From contig JAGRIE010000009.1 in the NCBI GenBank assembly GCA_020443425.1, forward strand, positions 58,751 to 122,750: 64,000 nucleotides of DNA. Direction: 5' to 3'. How positions within the stretch are numbered: position 1 is the first letter of the stretch; the number at the start of each line of letters is the position of its first letter. This DNA is from Halioglobus sp. Its GTDB lineage: Bacteria; Pseudomonadota; Gammaproteobacteria; Pseudomonadales; Halieaceae. The translations under genes and the position numbers were made by a program. Shown piece after piece: positions 24,556 through 33,922 of this stretch. The notes below the pieces were generated by a model. The model ran no database searches and was not told the DNA's origin. It saw only the letters and a list, made by a program, of their open reading frames with translations.

Positions 24556-25242
24556 TCAGGGTGTCAGCTGTTGGAGTAGCAGTTTAGCACTGTCGCCGCC
24601 ACGTTTTTCAAGTGCTTTGCGGCCACCTGTGGCAAAGCTTGCCACTGCGCCCAGCAGACCCGCCAGGGTGTCAGCGCTGCGGCTGTCGAAGCGGGCGTAG
24701 GCGCCGCGGCTGAGCCTGGCCATACTGCGGAAGGTGTTCTCCACCGAGCGGTCTGCGCCCTCCTGGAACAGGAACAGTGGCAGCTGCAGAATGCCGCACT
24801 GCCCGGCCAGGTTGCACAGGGTGTCGGGGTTTTCCTCCACGGCATCGCCGATGAATACCAGCGCGCGGACAGCGGTTTTGCGATGCTCGCCCTGGGCGTG
24901 GCGCAGCAGTTTCTCGATTTGCGTATGGCCGCCCTCGCAGCGCACTTTGCCCATCAGGCTCGCCAGTGCAGTGCTGTCGGTCAGCCAGCGGCTGGCGCGG
25001 AACTCACCGAAGCCGCGGAAGTAACACAGCTGCACCGCCAGGGACGCCACCTTGCCGCTGGCGAGAAACATCTCCTGTTGTAAGTGGCTGGCGTGATCCC
25101 AGGTGGGTTGTCGACTGGCGGTGGCATCAACGGCGAACATCAGTCGCGGCTGTCGCTCCACCACCTGTGAGATGGCCCGGCTCTTCTGTAAAAACTGTGC
25201 GATCTCCTGCGGTGAGGAGCGTTCGGCGGGAGGTTTGGCCAT
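24556..25242 (-). CDS. VWA domain-containing protein
   Basis: A 228-residue soluble protein with a von Willebrand A-like fold. FAVDATASRQP contains a DxTxS metal-ion-dependent adhesion site (Asp39, Thr41, Ser43). Further elements are GHTQIEKLLRHA and RALVFIGDAVEENP, the latter resembling the second metal loop. No signal peptide is present, so it acts in the cytoplasm, probably as a metal-dependent protein-protein adaptor. It precedes the membrane J-domain gene by 8 nt and follows a 62-residue gene by 22 nt. Together these suggest a small chaperone-adaptor operon of unknown purpose. Confidence 0.8.
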   Translation of the reverse strand: MAKPPAERSSPQEIAQFLQKSRAISQVVERQPRLMFAVDATASRQPTWDHASHLQQEMFLASGKVASLAVQLCYFRGFGEFRASRWLTDSTALASLMGKVRCEGGHTQIEKLLRHAQGEHRKTAVRALVFIGDAVEENPDTLCNLAGQCGILQLPLFLFQEGADRSVENTFRSMARLSRGAYARFDSRSADTLAGLLGAVASFATGGRKALEKRGGDSAKLLLQQLTP

Positions 25243-25264
25243 AGCGGTCGCGCCGAGGGGCGCG

Positions 25265-25453
25265 CTAGCCCCTCTGCGTGTGTTTCAGCTGGTCCAGCTC
25301 TTGCAGTTTGTTAAGGTCGTGACAGCGTTTTGCCAGCTCGGTGATGATGTCATTGAGCTCGGCGGCGCTGATCTCATCGCGCGCGGGCATGTCTGCCAAT
25401 TGCCAGAGTTTGCGGCTGGAGAGCTCCTGTGGATTGATTCTCTGTGTGTTCAT
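25265..25453 (-). CDS. Small conserved hypothetical protein
   Basis: A 62-residue helical protein with alternating charged and hydrophobic residues (AAELNDIITELAKRCHDLNK), likely a short coiled coil. It starts at ATG without a strong ribosome-binding site. I recognise no family. Its position just upstream of the VWA and J-domain genes, on the same strand with a 22-nt gap, suggests it is the first gene of that operon. A large nested hairpin lies directly upstream. Confidence 0.5.
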   Translation of the reverse strand: MNTQRINPQELSSRKLWQLADMPARDEISAAELNDIITELAKRCHDLNKLQELDQLKHTQRG

Positions 25454-25477
25454 AGTTCTGTACCATTCATAGTAGTG

Positions 25478-25532
25478 CCCCCTGATTCAATATTCCCGGG
25501 GCACCCCCGGGAGCCGTTCTGAATCCGGGGGG
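25478..25532. repeat. Nested inverted repeat (large hairpin)
   Basis: Outer arms CCCCC-T-GATTCA (25478-25489) and TGAATC-C-GGGGG (25520-25531) pair with one mismatch. They enclose a perfect inner hairpin TCCCGGGG-CAC-CCCCGGGA (25494-25512). It lies 25 nt upstream of the small gene at 25453 and downstream of the phosphatase gene on the same strand. It may be a transcription stop for that gene or a 5' leader structure. A T-rich tract follows only on the plus strand. Confidence 0.65.
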
Positions 25533-25653
25533 ATATTATTTTGTAATTGTGACAGTGGCGTGAACAGGCCGGCCGCGATGTCCCGGCCGCCAGGTGTGCA
25601 ATCCGGGCAGCCCCGACAGGCTACTCTGGCGCTATCGCCACTACAGTACCAGC

Positions 25654-27672
25654 TTACACCGATGCCAACTCGAAAGGGAAGGGAGCCCCGCGCTCAAATT
25701 CCGGGCCAGTGAGCTCGGGGACCTCGCCGGCGCGCCAGAGCGGCAGGGTGAAGGATGCGATGTGGCGGATTTCGGGTGCCTCCGCGAAGTCCTGGCGACA
25801 GGACTGCATCGTGACCAACCGCACCTGCAGTTCATCGGCGCGTACCGTGGCCAGCCCGTAGCCATTGGCGCTGGTGTCTACGTAACGCAGGCCGGGGTTG
25901 GCCGCGTTGGGGCCCAGCCAGTTTCTCAGGGCGGAGAGCCCGGTTTGGGAATAGGTATAGGCGGCCAGTACGCCATCGACCATAGAGATATTCCACACCG
26001 GCTCGATGCCGTCCGCAGCCTGCCGGTACACCAGGGGAGCAAAGTCGGGGTAGTCGTTCATCGCGACCGCGAGCAGTTCCTCAAACAGCGGCGTCGAACT
26101 GATGCCCGCTACTGTAAAGTCGACTGCCACGGGCCTGGCGGCACTGTCGGTGGTCGAGTGCTGCACGGTGCCGGCCCCGTGCATATGGTGGTCGCCCGAG
26201 AGGGAGACGATGCCGGTGACCTGGTCGCGCTCGAACTCCCGCATCAACAGGCTCTGCTCGAAGGGGTAACCGGCCCAGCCGTCGATACTGAATACACTGT
26301 CCTCATACCCCGTCATCGGCAGCGTCGACATGTCGAGGCGCATCGGGATCAGCGGCAGCGCATTGCCCCATATTTTCCAGCGCGCAGTGGACGCCTTGAC
26401 TGTCTCCAGAAACCACTCACGCTGCTGTGTCCCCAGCAGGCTGCCCGGTTCGCGATCTTTCGCCGGGTTTGCCACTGAGCCATCGCCATAGGGCAGGGTC
26501 TGAGGCGGCCGACCATCGGCATAGGCGTTGCCGGCATCCGCGATAGCGACCAGTTCCACCGTGTTCATCGGCAGGTCGAAAGTGGCGGCGAAGCCGTCTG
26601 GCAGGCAGGGTGGGCTGCGGTAACTGCGGGTGTCGGTGAGCACAATGTCGACGTTTTTGCCCCAGCCCAGTTTCCGGTAGATGCGCAGGCTGTCGACAGC
26701 GGCCCCGTTCTGCGCCGTGCCTGCAGGCGGCAGGGCCCCGGGGCGGAAGTCATGGGCCGGTTGCTCCCGCAACTCATTGAGTACAGCGGGGATAAACTCG
26801 AACCACGCCTGGTTGGCATTCAGTTTGCGCTGGGGGTCCAGTACGACGGCGCCGTCATAGGTGACAAAGCTCTGGTAGTTGTCGTTGGCAAACTCGTGGT
26901 CATCCCAGGTGCAGATGAAGGGCCAATTGGCACGTGCTTCCTGCAGGTACGGGTCGCTGAGGTAGGTCTTGTAGAGGTGGCGGTAGTCGGCCAGCGATAC
27001 GGCATAGCGGTTGCGGGGTGTCTCCACACCGTCGGGAAACGGTGGTACCGTGCGCGAGTTGGCGCTGCCGTCAGGGCGCTCCTTCCAGCAGCGCTCGTAA
27101 ATGAAATCGCCCAGGTGCAGCACAAAGTGTATGCGATCCGCTTCGGCCGCGTTGCGATCATCCTCCAGCATGCGCGCCCAGCTCCCGTAGAAAGCCTGCT
27201 CGTAGCTCTGGCAACTGGCGAATGCCAGATTGACCCGGCTGGCCTGACCCGGGGCGGGGGCGGTGCGGGTGCGACCGGTGCGCGAGAGCGACCGGCCTGT
27301 GTCGCCATCGCCGCCGACAAAGCGGTAGTAGTACCGGGTGTCTGCGTCCAGCCCGTCGATGTAACTGCGCACCGTGTAATCGCTGCCCGCATCCGCCTGC
27401 AGCGGTGCCTGCAGCAACAGCGTGGAGAAGTCGCTGTCACGACTGAGTTGCAGCAGCAGTGTCACCGGCCCCTCTGTCGCAGTGCGGGGGACTGCGCGGG
27501 TCCACAGCATCACAGCGTCCGGCTGTGGATCTGCCGAGGCCACGCCCTGCGGGAAATCGAGCGGAACCGATGTCGCAGGCAGGTCTGCGGCAAAGGCAGC
27601 CTTGTGGGAGACGCTCAGAAAGACAGTGCCGCCGGACAGGAGTCCCAGCAGGTTTCGGCGTGTTATGGGCAT
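25654..27672 (-). CDS. Alkaline phosphatase D (PhoD) family protein
   Basis: A 672-residue exported metallophosphoesterase of the PhoD type. The N-terminus ITRRNLLGLLSGG is a Tat-type twin-arginine signal (Arg5-Arg6), followed by AAFAADLP as a cleavage region. A fibronectin-like domain follows (FPQGVASADPQPDAVMLWTR, about 38-140). The catalytic metal-binding part has NLAFASCQSYEQAF, FVLHLGDFIYE, CTWDDHEFANDNY and VSLSGDHHMHGAG, which carry the Asp, His and Asn ligands. PhoD enzymes are calcium/iron phosphodiesterase-monoesterases, but this long form can have other ester substrates. No Pho box was recognised. It is divergent from msrA with a 65-nt shared promoter region. Confidence 0.9.
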   Translation of the reverse strand: MPITRRNLLGLLSGGTVFLSVSHKAAFAADLPATSVPLDFPQGVASADPQPDAVMLWTRAVPRTATEGPVTLLLQLSRDSDFSTLLLQAPLQADAGSDYTVRSYIDGLDADTRYYYRFVGGDGDTGRSLSRTGRTRTAPAPGQASRVNLAFASCQSYEQAFYGSWARMLEDDRNAAEADRIHFVLHLGDFIYERCWKERPDGSANSRTVPPFPDGVETPRNRYAVSLADYRHLYKTYLSDPYLQEARANWPFICTWDDHEFANDNYQSFVTYDGAVVLDPQRKLNANQAWFEFIPAVLNELREQPAHDFRPGALPPAGTAQNGAAVDSLRIYRKLGWGKNVDIVLTDTRSYRSPPCLPDGFAATFDLPMNTVELVAIADAGNAYADGRPPQTLPYGDGSVANPAKDREPGSLLGTQQREWFLETVKASTARWKIWGNALPLIPMRLDMSTLPMTGYEDSVFSIDGWAGYPFEQSLLMREFERDQVTGIVSLSGDHHMHGAGTVQHSTTDSAARPVAVDFTVAGISSTPLFEELLAVAMNDYPDFAPLVYRQAADGIEPVWNISMVDGVLAAYTYSQTGLSALRNWLGPNAANPGLRYVDTSANGYGLATVRADELQVRLVTMQSCRQDFAEAPEIRHIASFTLPLWRAGEVPELTGPEFERGAPFPFELASV

Positions 27673-27737
27673 GATTGACGTGCCTTTTGTGGCAGAATCG
27701 GGTCACTTTAAACCATTTGCCGCTATACTTGCAGCCT

Positions 27738-28394
27738 ATGAGCCTTTTCGATATTCGCAGGAAACACCGTATGCCAACACCGGATACCGCACTGCCCGGC
27801 AGGGCCGACGCCATGCCTGTTCCCGCCGCGCATTTTGTCAACGGTAACCCCCTGCGCGGGCCGTTCCCGGCGCACTTGCAACAGGCAGTGTTCGGGATGG
27901 GCTGTTTCTGGGGAGTGGAGCGCACGTTCTGGCAGCTGCCGGGGGTGTTCACCACCGCCGCTGGCTATTCCGCGGGCCTGACGCCCAACCCGACCTACCG
28001 CGAGGTCTGCAGCGGGCAGACCGGCCACAACGAGGTCGTGCTGGTAGTATTCGATCCCGCGATAGTGTCCTATGAGGCGCTGTTGAAAGTATTCTGGGAG
28101 GGGCATGACCCCACCCAGGGCATGCGGCAGGGCAACGATATGGGCACGCAGTACCGCTCCGGTATCTATACCTTTGGCGCTGAGCAGGCGTCGCTGGCCG
28201 CCGCCTCCAGAGCGGCATTCCAGCGCGCGTTGGACAGCGCCGGTTACGGCGAGATCACCACCGAGATACTGCCGGCCAGCGAGTTTTACTATGCCGAGGA
28301 CTACCACCAGCAATACCTCGCCAAGAACCCGGGCGGCTATTGTGGCCTCGGAGGCACCGGTGTAAGTTGCCCCGAGCGTTTGTCGTTGGGTTAG
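27738..28394 (+). CDS. msrA: Peptide-methionine (S)-S-oxide reductase MsrA
   Basis: MsrA repairs oxidised methionine using thioredoxin. The 218-residue protein aligns end to end with E. coli MsrA as I remember it: MSLFD start, [15 protein letters not shown] with catalytic Cys56, [29 protein letters not shown] and a C-terminal pair of cysteines (GYCGLGG and VSCPE) for disulfide relay. ATG at 27738 is chosen because upstream in-frame codons run into the divergent promoter region and because of the match to the known N-terminus. A strong terminator follows. Confidence 0.96.
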   Translation: MSLFDIRRKHRMPTPDTALPGRADAMPVPAAHFVNGNPLRGPFPAHLQQAVFGMGCFWGVERTFWQLPGVFTTAAGYSAGLTPNPTYREVCSGQTGHNEVVLVVFDPAIVSYEALLKVFWEGHDPTQGMRQGNDMGTQYRSGIYTFGAEQASLAAASRAAFQRALDSAGYGEITTEILPASEFYYAEDYHQQYLAKNPGGYCGLGGTGVSCPERLSLG

Positions 28395-28457
28395 AGGTCG
28401 CGCTGGCGCGCCAGTGATGCCATTTACCGGGGTTTGGGTTCGACAACCATCGGGGAT

Positions 28458-28500
28458 AAAAAAAGGCCCGGCATGATCGATTGTCATGCCGGGCCTTTTT
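28458..28500. terminator. Bidirectional Rho-independent terminator
   Basis: A perfect 12-bp stem, GGCCCGGCATGA (28465-28476) with TCATGCCGGGCC (28484-28495), a 7-nt loop, A7 before and T5 after. The A/T flanks let it stop transcription from both sides: msrA on the plus strand and the TonB receptor gene on the minus strand. Confidence 0.95.
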
Positions 28501-28512
28501 GTTCGCGTCAAC

Positions 28513-31065
28513 CTACCAGGTGTAGGCGAGCTCGACGCCGTAGGTGCGGGGCAGGTTGTAGGTAGTACCCGCTGTCGAGGTGACATCCACCAGAGGCGTG
28601 CCGCCGATGACATAGCGATCATCCGTGAGGTTGTTGCCGTAGGCCGTAACCCGCCACGCCATGTCCGGTGAGTTCCAGGTCAGGCGCGCTGTAAGGTCTT
28701 CCTGATCCACCTTGTAGATGCCGGAAATACAGCTGGAGGCGTCAAAGCAGTTGTCCAGGTTGGTGCGGTATGACCAGGACACCAGCGGTACGACCGTGCC
28801 GTACTCGGTCTCGAAGGTATACTGCGCGGCCAGATAGAACACGCTGTCCGGAAGACGCGGGAGGCCCTCATCAGAGCGGTCAATCTCACAGCTCACTACA
28901 TCGTCGTTGCCGTTGCCGCTGATGTCGACGCCGATACAGCCGGGCGGTACCGGGCCGGGTTCAATCGCGGTGATGCGCTCATCATCATAGGTTTTGATAT
29001 CACTCTCGTTAAAGGTGACGTTGGCGGTGAGCTGCAGGTTCTCGATCGGAATCACCACCGCCTCGAACTCGATACCGGAGATATATGAGGATTCGGCGTT
29101 GATCAGTGCGCCCGCGATACGACCCTCGGGGCTGATGCGCACGGTCGTCAACTGGCGATCTTTATAGTCGGTGTAGAATATCGCCGTATTGAGGCGCAGC
29201 TTGCGATTCCAGGCATCCATCTTGAAGCCGATCTCGTAGTTCCAGACCTCTTCAGGTTTGTACTCTCCCATCAAGCCTGTGACCGTGTCGACGGTATCGG
29301 TAAGGCCGCCGGAGAGGAAGCCGTTGGCGACAGTGAAGTAGGCGTTACCGAAGTCCATGAACCCGATGCTGTCAAACGTGCGCTGGATGCTGGCCATCGG
29401 CGTGACCTTGGTCTTGTCATAGTTTTGCGTCTGGTTCGCCAGCGGATCCGGCGAGCCGTCCGGCAGCAGTGGTGTTACAAACGCGTGGTTGGGGTTGAAC
29501 GTATCCGCGCCGCTGGGGAACGAGTAGAAAGTCCCAAACGTATTGATGGCATCGCCCGTGGTCGCCAGCGTGGCAGTATCGGGAAGCTTGTAGTTGCGCG
29601 TCAGTTTGCGCTCTTCCCAGGTGTAGCGGGCGCCGAGCGTCAGCGTCCAGTAGTCATCGAAATGCCAGTCTGCCTGGCCGAATGTGGACACTGAGGAGTT
29701 CTTGGCCAACAGCTCCGTCAGGTTGGTCTGGTAAAAGGCGGTGGTGGGGGTGAACAGGGCATTGAAGAAGGGGCCACCGGGGGATGCTGCCGCACCCTTG
29801 TCAGTCTTCTCATGGAAACCGTAAACACCGACCACATAGTCGAGTTTCTCATCAAATGCGCTGCCAGAGAGCTGGAACTCCTGGCTGTAGGCATCGGTGT
29901 TGCGCGGGTCGGCGCCATCACCCTGGTAATTGGTGCGACCCAGCAGTGATATACCCATCGCGTCGAGCTCGTTGACTTCGCCGCCCTCGGTGTTCCGCCA
30001 CGCCGAAATACTCTTGAAGTTCAGCACGTCGTTGATCTCCCAGTCGGCGGTGAGCGAGAGTGTGTTGACTTCGGCCTGGTATTTGTTGGGCGCCACGTTG
30101 GCCATGATTTTATCTTTGCCCAGATCCTCGTTGGCCTGGCACCAGTCGGCGATGGTCTGCCCGGTGGACGGCACAATGATAGCGCCATTTTGCAGGTTGG
30201 CCTGCCAGCCGGTGCCGTCAATACCGGTGACCAGTTCGCAGTTCTGGCCGCGCGATTTCTGGTCTGTCTTGCCATAGTTGTAGTTCAGGTCGAACAGCAG
30301 GTCGTCAGAGGCGACCCAGCGCAACTGGGCCTGTCCGCCCCAGCGGTTGGTATCGCTGTACTCATCCTCCAGGAACGGCGTGTTGCCCTCGGCCTGCGCG
30401 GGCAGGTTGTCGGGGATGACGCTCTGTACATAACCGTCATTCTTGGTCTGGTACAGAGAGAAGCGGGACATCAGTGTATCGCCCATCAGCGGCACATTGA
30501 CAGTGACTTTGCTGTCGATCTTGTTGTAGTTGCCGACGCGTACTTCGGCGTGGCCACCGTACTCCTCATTGGGCTTGTTGGTGCTGTAAAGAATGGCGCC
30601 CCCGGTGGTGTTTTTGCCAAACAGCGTACCCTGGGGGCCACGCAGCACCTGCACGCTTTGCACGTCCACATTGTCCAGCACCGCACCATCGGCGCGCGAC
30701 ACATAGACCCCGTCCACGTAAACGCCGACACCGGAGTCAAAGTTCACGCCGGTATTGCGGGCCCCGACGCCACGAATAAAGATATTGCCGGCGCCGGTGG
30801 TACCGTTGCCGGAGTACATGTCGACGTTGGGGACGACACGGGTCAGGTCGGCGATGTCATTGATGCCGAGCTCCTGCAGGTTTTCACCGGAGAACGCGGA
30901 TACCGCCACCGGTGTTTCCTGCATGGTCTCCATGCGTTTCCGGGCGGTGACGACGACCTCCTCGAGCATGGCCTGGGCCAGCGCGACGCTGGGGATGCTG
31001 CTGACGGAGGTAACGGCGATCAGAGCCGACAATTTGGACGCGATAATTCGTTGTTTTCTTGGCAT
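28513..31065 (-). CDS. TonB-dependent receptor, paralogue A of a tandem pair
   Basis: An 850-residue outer-membrane receptor. It has a signal peptide ending ALAQ, a TonB box-like segment LEEVVVTARKR, a plug domain with VPNVDMYSGNG, FIRGVGARNT and QVLRGPQGTLFGKNTTGGA, then a 22-strand barrel ending in GVELAYTW. The type resembles the large group of uncharacterised receptors found near lipid or aromatic degradation genes; the ligand is not readable. It shares high identity along its full length with the next gene upstream. Six cysteines are conserved between the two copies. It terminates 13 nt before the bidirectional terminator. Its own promoter probably lies in 31066-31327. Confidence 0.92.
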   Translation of the reverse strand: MPRKQRIIASKLSALIAVTSVSSIPSVALAQAMLEEVVVTARKRMETMQETPVAVSAFSGENLQELGINDIADLTRVVPNVDMYSGNGTTGAGNIFIRGVGARNTGVNFDSGVGVYVDGVYVSRADGAVLDNVDVQSVQVLRGPQGTLFGKNTTGGAILYSTNKPNEEYGGHAEVRVGNYNKIDSKVTVNVPLMGDTLMSRFSLYQTKNDGYVQSVIPDNLPAQAEGNTPFLEDEYSDTNRWGGQAQLRWVASDDLLFDLNYNYGKTDQKSRGQNCELVTGIDGTGWQANLQNGAIIVPSTGQTIADWCQANEDLGKDKIMANVAPNKYQAEVNTLSLTADWEINDVLNFKSISAWRNTEGGEVNELDAMGISLLGRTNYQGDGADPRNTDAYSQEFQLSGSAFDEKLDYVVGVYGFHEKTDKGAAASPGGPFFNALFTPTTAFYQTNLTELLAKNSSVSTFGQADWHFDDYWTLTLGARYTWEERKLTRNYKLPDTATLATTGDAINTFGTFYSFPSGADTFNPNHAFVTPLLPDGSPDPLANQTQNYDKTKVTPMASIQRTFDSIGFMDFGNAYFTVANGFLSGGLTDTVDTVTGLMGEYKPEEVWNYEIGFKMDAWNRKLRLNTAIFYTDYKDRQLTTVRISPEGRIAGALINAESSYISGIEFEAVVIPIENLQLTANVTFNESDIKTYDDERITAIEPGPVPPGCIGVDISGNGNDDVVSCEIDRSDEGLPRLPDSVFYLAAQYTFETEYGTVVPLVSWSYRTNLDNCFDASSCISGIYKVDQEDLTARLTWNSPDMAWRVTAYGNNLTDDRYVIGGTPLVDVTSTAGTTYNLPRTYGVELAYTW

Positions 31066-31327
31066 TGCGGCGACTCTCCAGGATGAACTTCATTCGAGTG
31101 GTGAAGTCGCTTCCCTGCAGTTCAGCCACCATTAATTATTAGGTATTCCTTGATTCCGATTTGCGTGCCTTATCGAGATCAGGCTGAAAAACTAACACTA
31201 TGCCAGCGTGAAAGCTATATCTTGTTGTCGAGAGGTTTTGGGGTAGTTCACCAAACTAGACTCCCGCTGACAGAAACCGCCGGGGGACTCGCCTGCCCTC
31301 CCGGCCGGTCTCCGCGGCGGCGCCCGA

Positions 31328-33922
31328 TCACCAGGTGTAGGCGGCTTCCAACCCGTAGGTGCGGGGCTGGTTGTAGCCGATTGCTGCGGTCGAGGTGGTG
31401 TCCAGTAGCGGGGTACCTCCAGTGATGTAGCGGTCGTCGGTCAGGTTCCTGCCGAAGGCAGTGACGCGCCACGCCATATCAGGCGAATACCAGCTCAGGC
31501 GGGCGGTGACATCTTCCTGGTCCACCTTGTAGATGCCGGAGAGGCAACTGGAGGCGTCGAAGCAGTTGTTCAGATTGGTCCGGTAGGACCAGGACAACAT
31601 GGGTTCGACTGACCCCATATCGGTCTCGATGGTGTACTGGACGGCCAGGTAAAAGACGCTGTCCGGCAGCCGCGGCACGTCCTCGTCGGAGCGGTCGATT
31701 TCACAGACATCGACGTCGGCAAGGCCCTGGGCCTTGCGCCTGACGCACCCCGGTGGCGGGGTGGTGCCCTCGGCGCGGATGATTTGTTCGTCATCGTACT
31801 CTTCGATTTCGCTGTCATTGAAGGTAACGTTGGCGGTTATCTGCAGGTTCTCCATCGGGATGACGACAGCCTCCATCTCAATGCCCGATATCCACGAGGA
31901 CTTGGCGTTGATCAGCGCACCGGCGATGCGCTCGGTGAACGGGTTGAGGCGGACCGTCGTCAGCTGCCGGTCCTTGTAATCGGTGTAGAACACGGCGGTG
32001 TTCAGGCGCAGCCTGTGATCCCAGGCATCCATTTTGAAACCGATCTCGTAGTTCCAGACCTCTTCAGGGTCGAATTCATCGAGCATCCCGTAGAGGTCAT
32101 AGGTATCGGAAATACCACCGGATAGAAAGCCGTTGGCCACAGTGAAGTATGCGTTGCCGAAATCCATGAAGCCGATGCCATCGAACGTGCGCTGTATGCT
32201 GCCCATCGGGGTGACCTTGGAGTCATCGATTTTCTGGTTCTGGCGCGCCAGCGGGTCCGGCGCGCCAATGCGGGTATCCCCGGTTTGAATATCGGTACCC
32301 GGAATCAGGTGCGGTGTCACCCAGCCGTGGTTGGGGTTGAAGGTGTCGGGGCCGCTGGGGAAAGAGTAGATGGTGTTGGGAATGATATCCACGGCATCGC
32401 CGGTTGTCGCCAGGTTCTGCAGATTGGGGATTTTGTGGTCCACCGTCACCCTGCGCTCCTCCCAGGTGTAGCGGGCGCCCAGCGTGAGCGTCCAGTATTC
32501 ATCAAAGTGCCAGTCGGCCTGGGTGAACAGTGAGGCGGATGAGTTTTTGGTCAGCAGTTCGTCCAGCGCGTTGGTGTACCCGACAAAATTTGTCATACCG
32601 CCGGGGACGCCCAGCGCATTGAAAAACGGGCCGGTGGGGGAGACTATCGCGCCTTTGTTGGTCTCCTCATGAAAGCCGAACACGCCGACCACATAATCCA
32701 GCCGTTCATCGAATGCGCTGCCCAGCAGTTGGAACTCCTGGCTGTAGGCATCGGTATTGCGCTGTTGCCCGCCGTCGTTGCTGTAATTGGTGCGCCCCAG
32801 TAGCGGGATACCCATCGCGTCCAGTTCATTCACCTCGCCACCTTTGGTGTTGCGCCAGGCCGAAATGCTTTTGAAGTTCAGCGTATCGTTGATTTCCCAG
32901 TCTGCCGTCAGGGACAGGGAATTGACCTCAGCCTCGTATTTGTTCGGTGACAGGTTGGCCATGATTTTGTCCTTGCCGAGATCCGCGTTGGCCTGGCACC
33001 AGTCCAGTATTCCCTGTCCGGTCGAGGGGATGATAATGGTGGGGTCCTGGACATCCACCTGCCATCCCGCCCCGGGCAGGCCGGTGACCACCTGGCAATC
33101 CTGGCCCTGCGCGGCCTGGTCTGTTTTGCCGTAGTTGTAGTTCAGGTCCAGCAGCAGGTCGTCAGAGGCGACCCAGCGCAACTGGGCCTGGCCGCCATAG
33201 CGGTTGACGTCGTTGTAGTCGTCCTCAGTGTAGCCATCGTTGCCGGCCGCCTGTGTCGGCAGGTTGTCGGGAATTTCACTGTGTACATAGCCGTCCCTTT
33301 TGGTCTGGTACAGCGAGAAACGCGACATCAGTGTGTCACCCGCCAGCGGTATATTGACTGTTGCCTTGCTGTCGATCTGGTTGTAGTTGCCGACCCGCAC
33401 TTCAACATGGCCGCCGTACTCATCCTCCGGCTTGTTGGTGGTGTAGAGAATCGCGCCGCCGGTGGTGTTCTTCCCGAACAGTGTGCCCTGCGGCCCTCGC
33501 AGTACCTGGACACTCTGCAGGTCCACGTTGTCCAACACGGCGCCGTCGGCGCGAGACACATAGACGCCGTCGACATAAATGCCGACCCCGGAGTCAAAAT
33601 TGGTGCCGGTATTGCGTGCCCCGATGCCGCGTATGAAGACGTTGCCGGTACCGCTGGTGCCGTTGCCGCTGTACATATCGACATTGGGTACGACTTTGGT
33701 GAGGTCGGCGATATCGTTGATACCCAGCTGTTGCATGGTTTCCCCGCTGAATGCAGAGACGGCGACGGGGGTTTCCTGCAGGGATTCCTCGCGTTTACGC
33801 GCGGTCACTACCACCTCCTCGAGCATGGCCTGGCCGATCGCCACGCCTGGAATGCAGGCCACTGACGTAGCGGCCAATATCGCCGATAAATGGGGTGCCA
33901 GTATTCGAAATCTGTTAGACAT
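31328..33922 (-). CDS. TonB-dependent receptor, paralogue B of a tandem pair
   Basis: An 864-residue receptor closely similar to its downstream neighbour: same TonB box region (MLEEVVVTARKREE), same plug motifs (VPNVDMYSGNG, QVLRGPQGTLFGKNT) and same C-terminal Trp (LEAAYTW). The copies differ mainly in extracellular-loop stretches, for example the loop after FFNALG and the one around VRRKAQGLADVDV. The latter pattern suggests different ligand specificity after duplication. GGAG lies before the ATG. The 262-nt gap between the two genes is partly AT-rich and contains no gene; the 239 nt upstream (33923-34161) likewise holds only regulatory DNA. Confidence 0.92.
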   Translation of the reverse strand: MSNRFRILAPHLSAILAATSVACIPGVAIGQAMLEEVVVTARKREESLQETPVAVSAFSGETMQQLGINDIADLTKVVPNVDMYSGNGTSGTGNVFIRGIGARNTGTNFDSGVGIYVDGVYVSRADGAVLDNVDLQSVQVLRGPQGTLFGKNTTGGAILYTTNKPEDEYGGHVEVRVGNYNQIDSKATVNIPLAGDTLMSRFSLYQTKRDGYVHSEIPDNLPTQAAGNDGYTEDDYNDVNRYGGQAQLRWVASDDLLLDLNYNYGKTDQAAQGQDCQVVTGLPGAGWQVDVQDPTIIIPSTGQGILDWCQANADLGKDKIMANLSPNKYEAEVNSLSLTADWEINDTLNFKSISAWRNTKGGEVNELDAMGIPLLGRTNYSNDGGQQRNTDAYSQEFQLLGSAFDERLDYVVGVFGFHEETNKGAIVSPTGPFFNALGVPGGMTNFVGYTNALDELLTKNSSASLFTQADWHFDEYWTLTLGARYTWEERRVTVDHKIPNLQNLATTGDAVDIIPNTIYSFPSGPDTFNPNHGWVTPHLIPGTDIQTGDTRIGAPDPLARQNQKIDDSKVTPMGSIQRTFDGIGFMDFGNAYFTVANGFLSGGISDTYDLYGMLDEFDPEEVWNYEIGFKMDAWDHRLRLNTAVFYTDYKDRQLTTVRLNPFTERIAGALINAKSSWISGIEMEAVVIPMENLQITANVTFNDSEIEEYDDEQIIRAEGTTPPPGCVRRKAQGLADVDVCEIDRSDEDVPRLPDSVFYLAVQYTIETDMGSVEPMLSWSYRTNLNNCFDASSCLSGIYKVDQEDVTARLSWYSPDMAWRVTAFGRNLTDDRYITGGTPLLDTTSTAAIGYNQPRTYGLEAAYTW

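Noticed and set aside
25594-26478. 294-codon plus-strand frame over the PhoD gene
   Set aside because: The minus-strand frame has a Tat signal and all phosphatase motifs; the plus frame has none.
28432-28445. tRNA-like GGTTCGA motif
   Set aside because: No clover-leaf arms or acceptor stem around it.
31130-31250. AT-rich stretch with a TGGCAT motif as a sigma-54 promoter
   Set aside because: The -12 element (TTGCA/T) is missing; only a general AT-rich upstream region can be stated.
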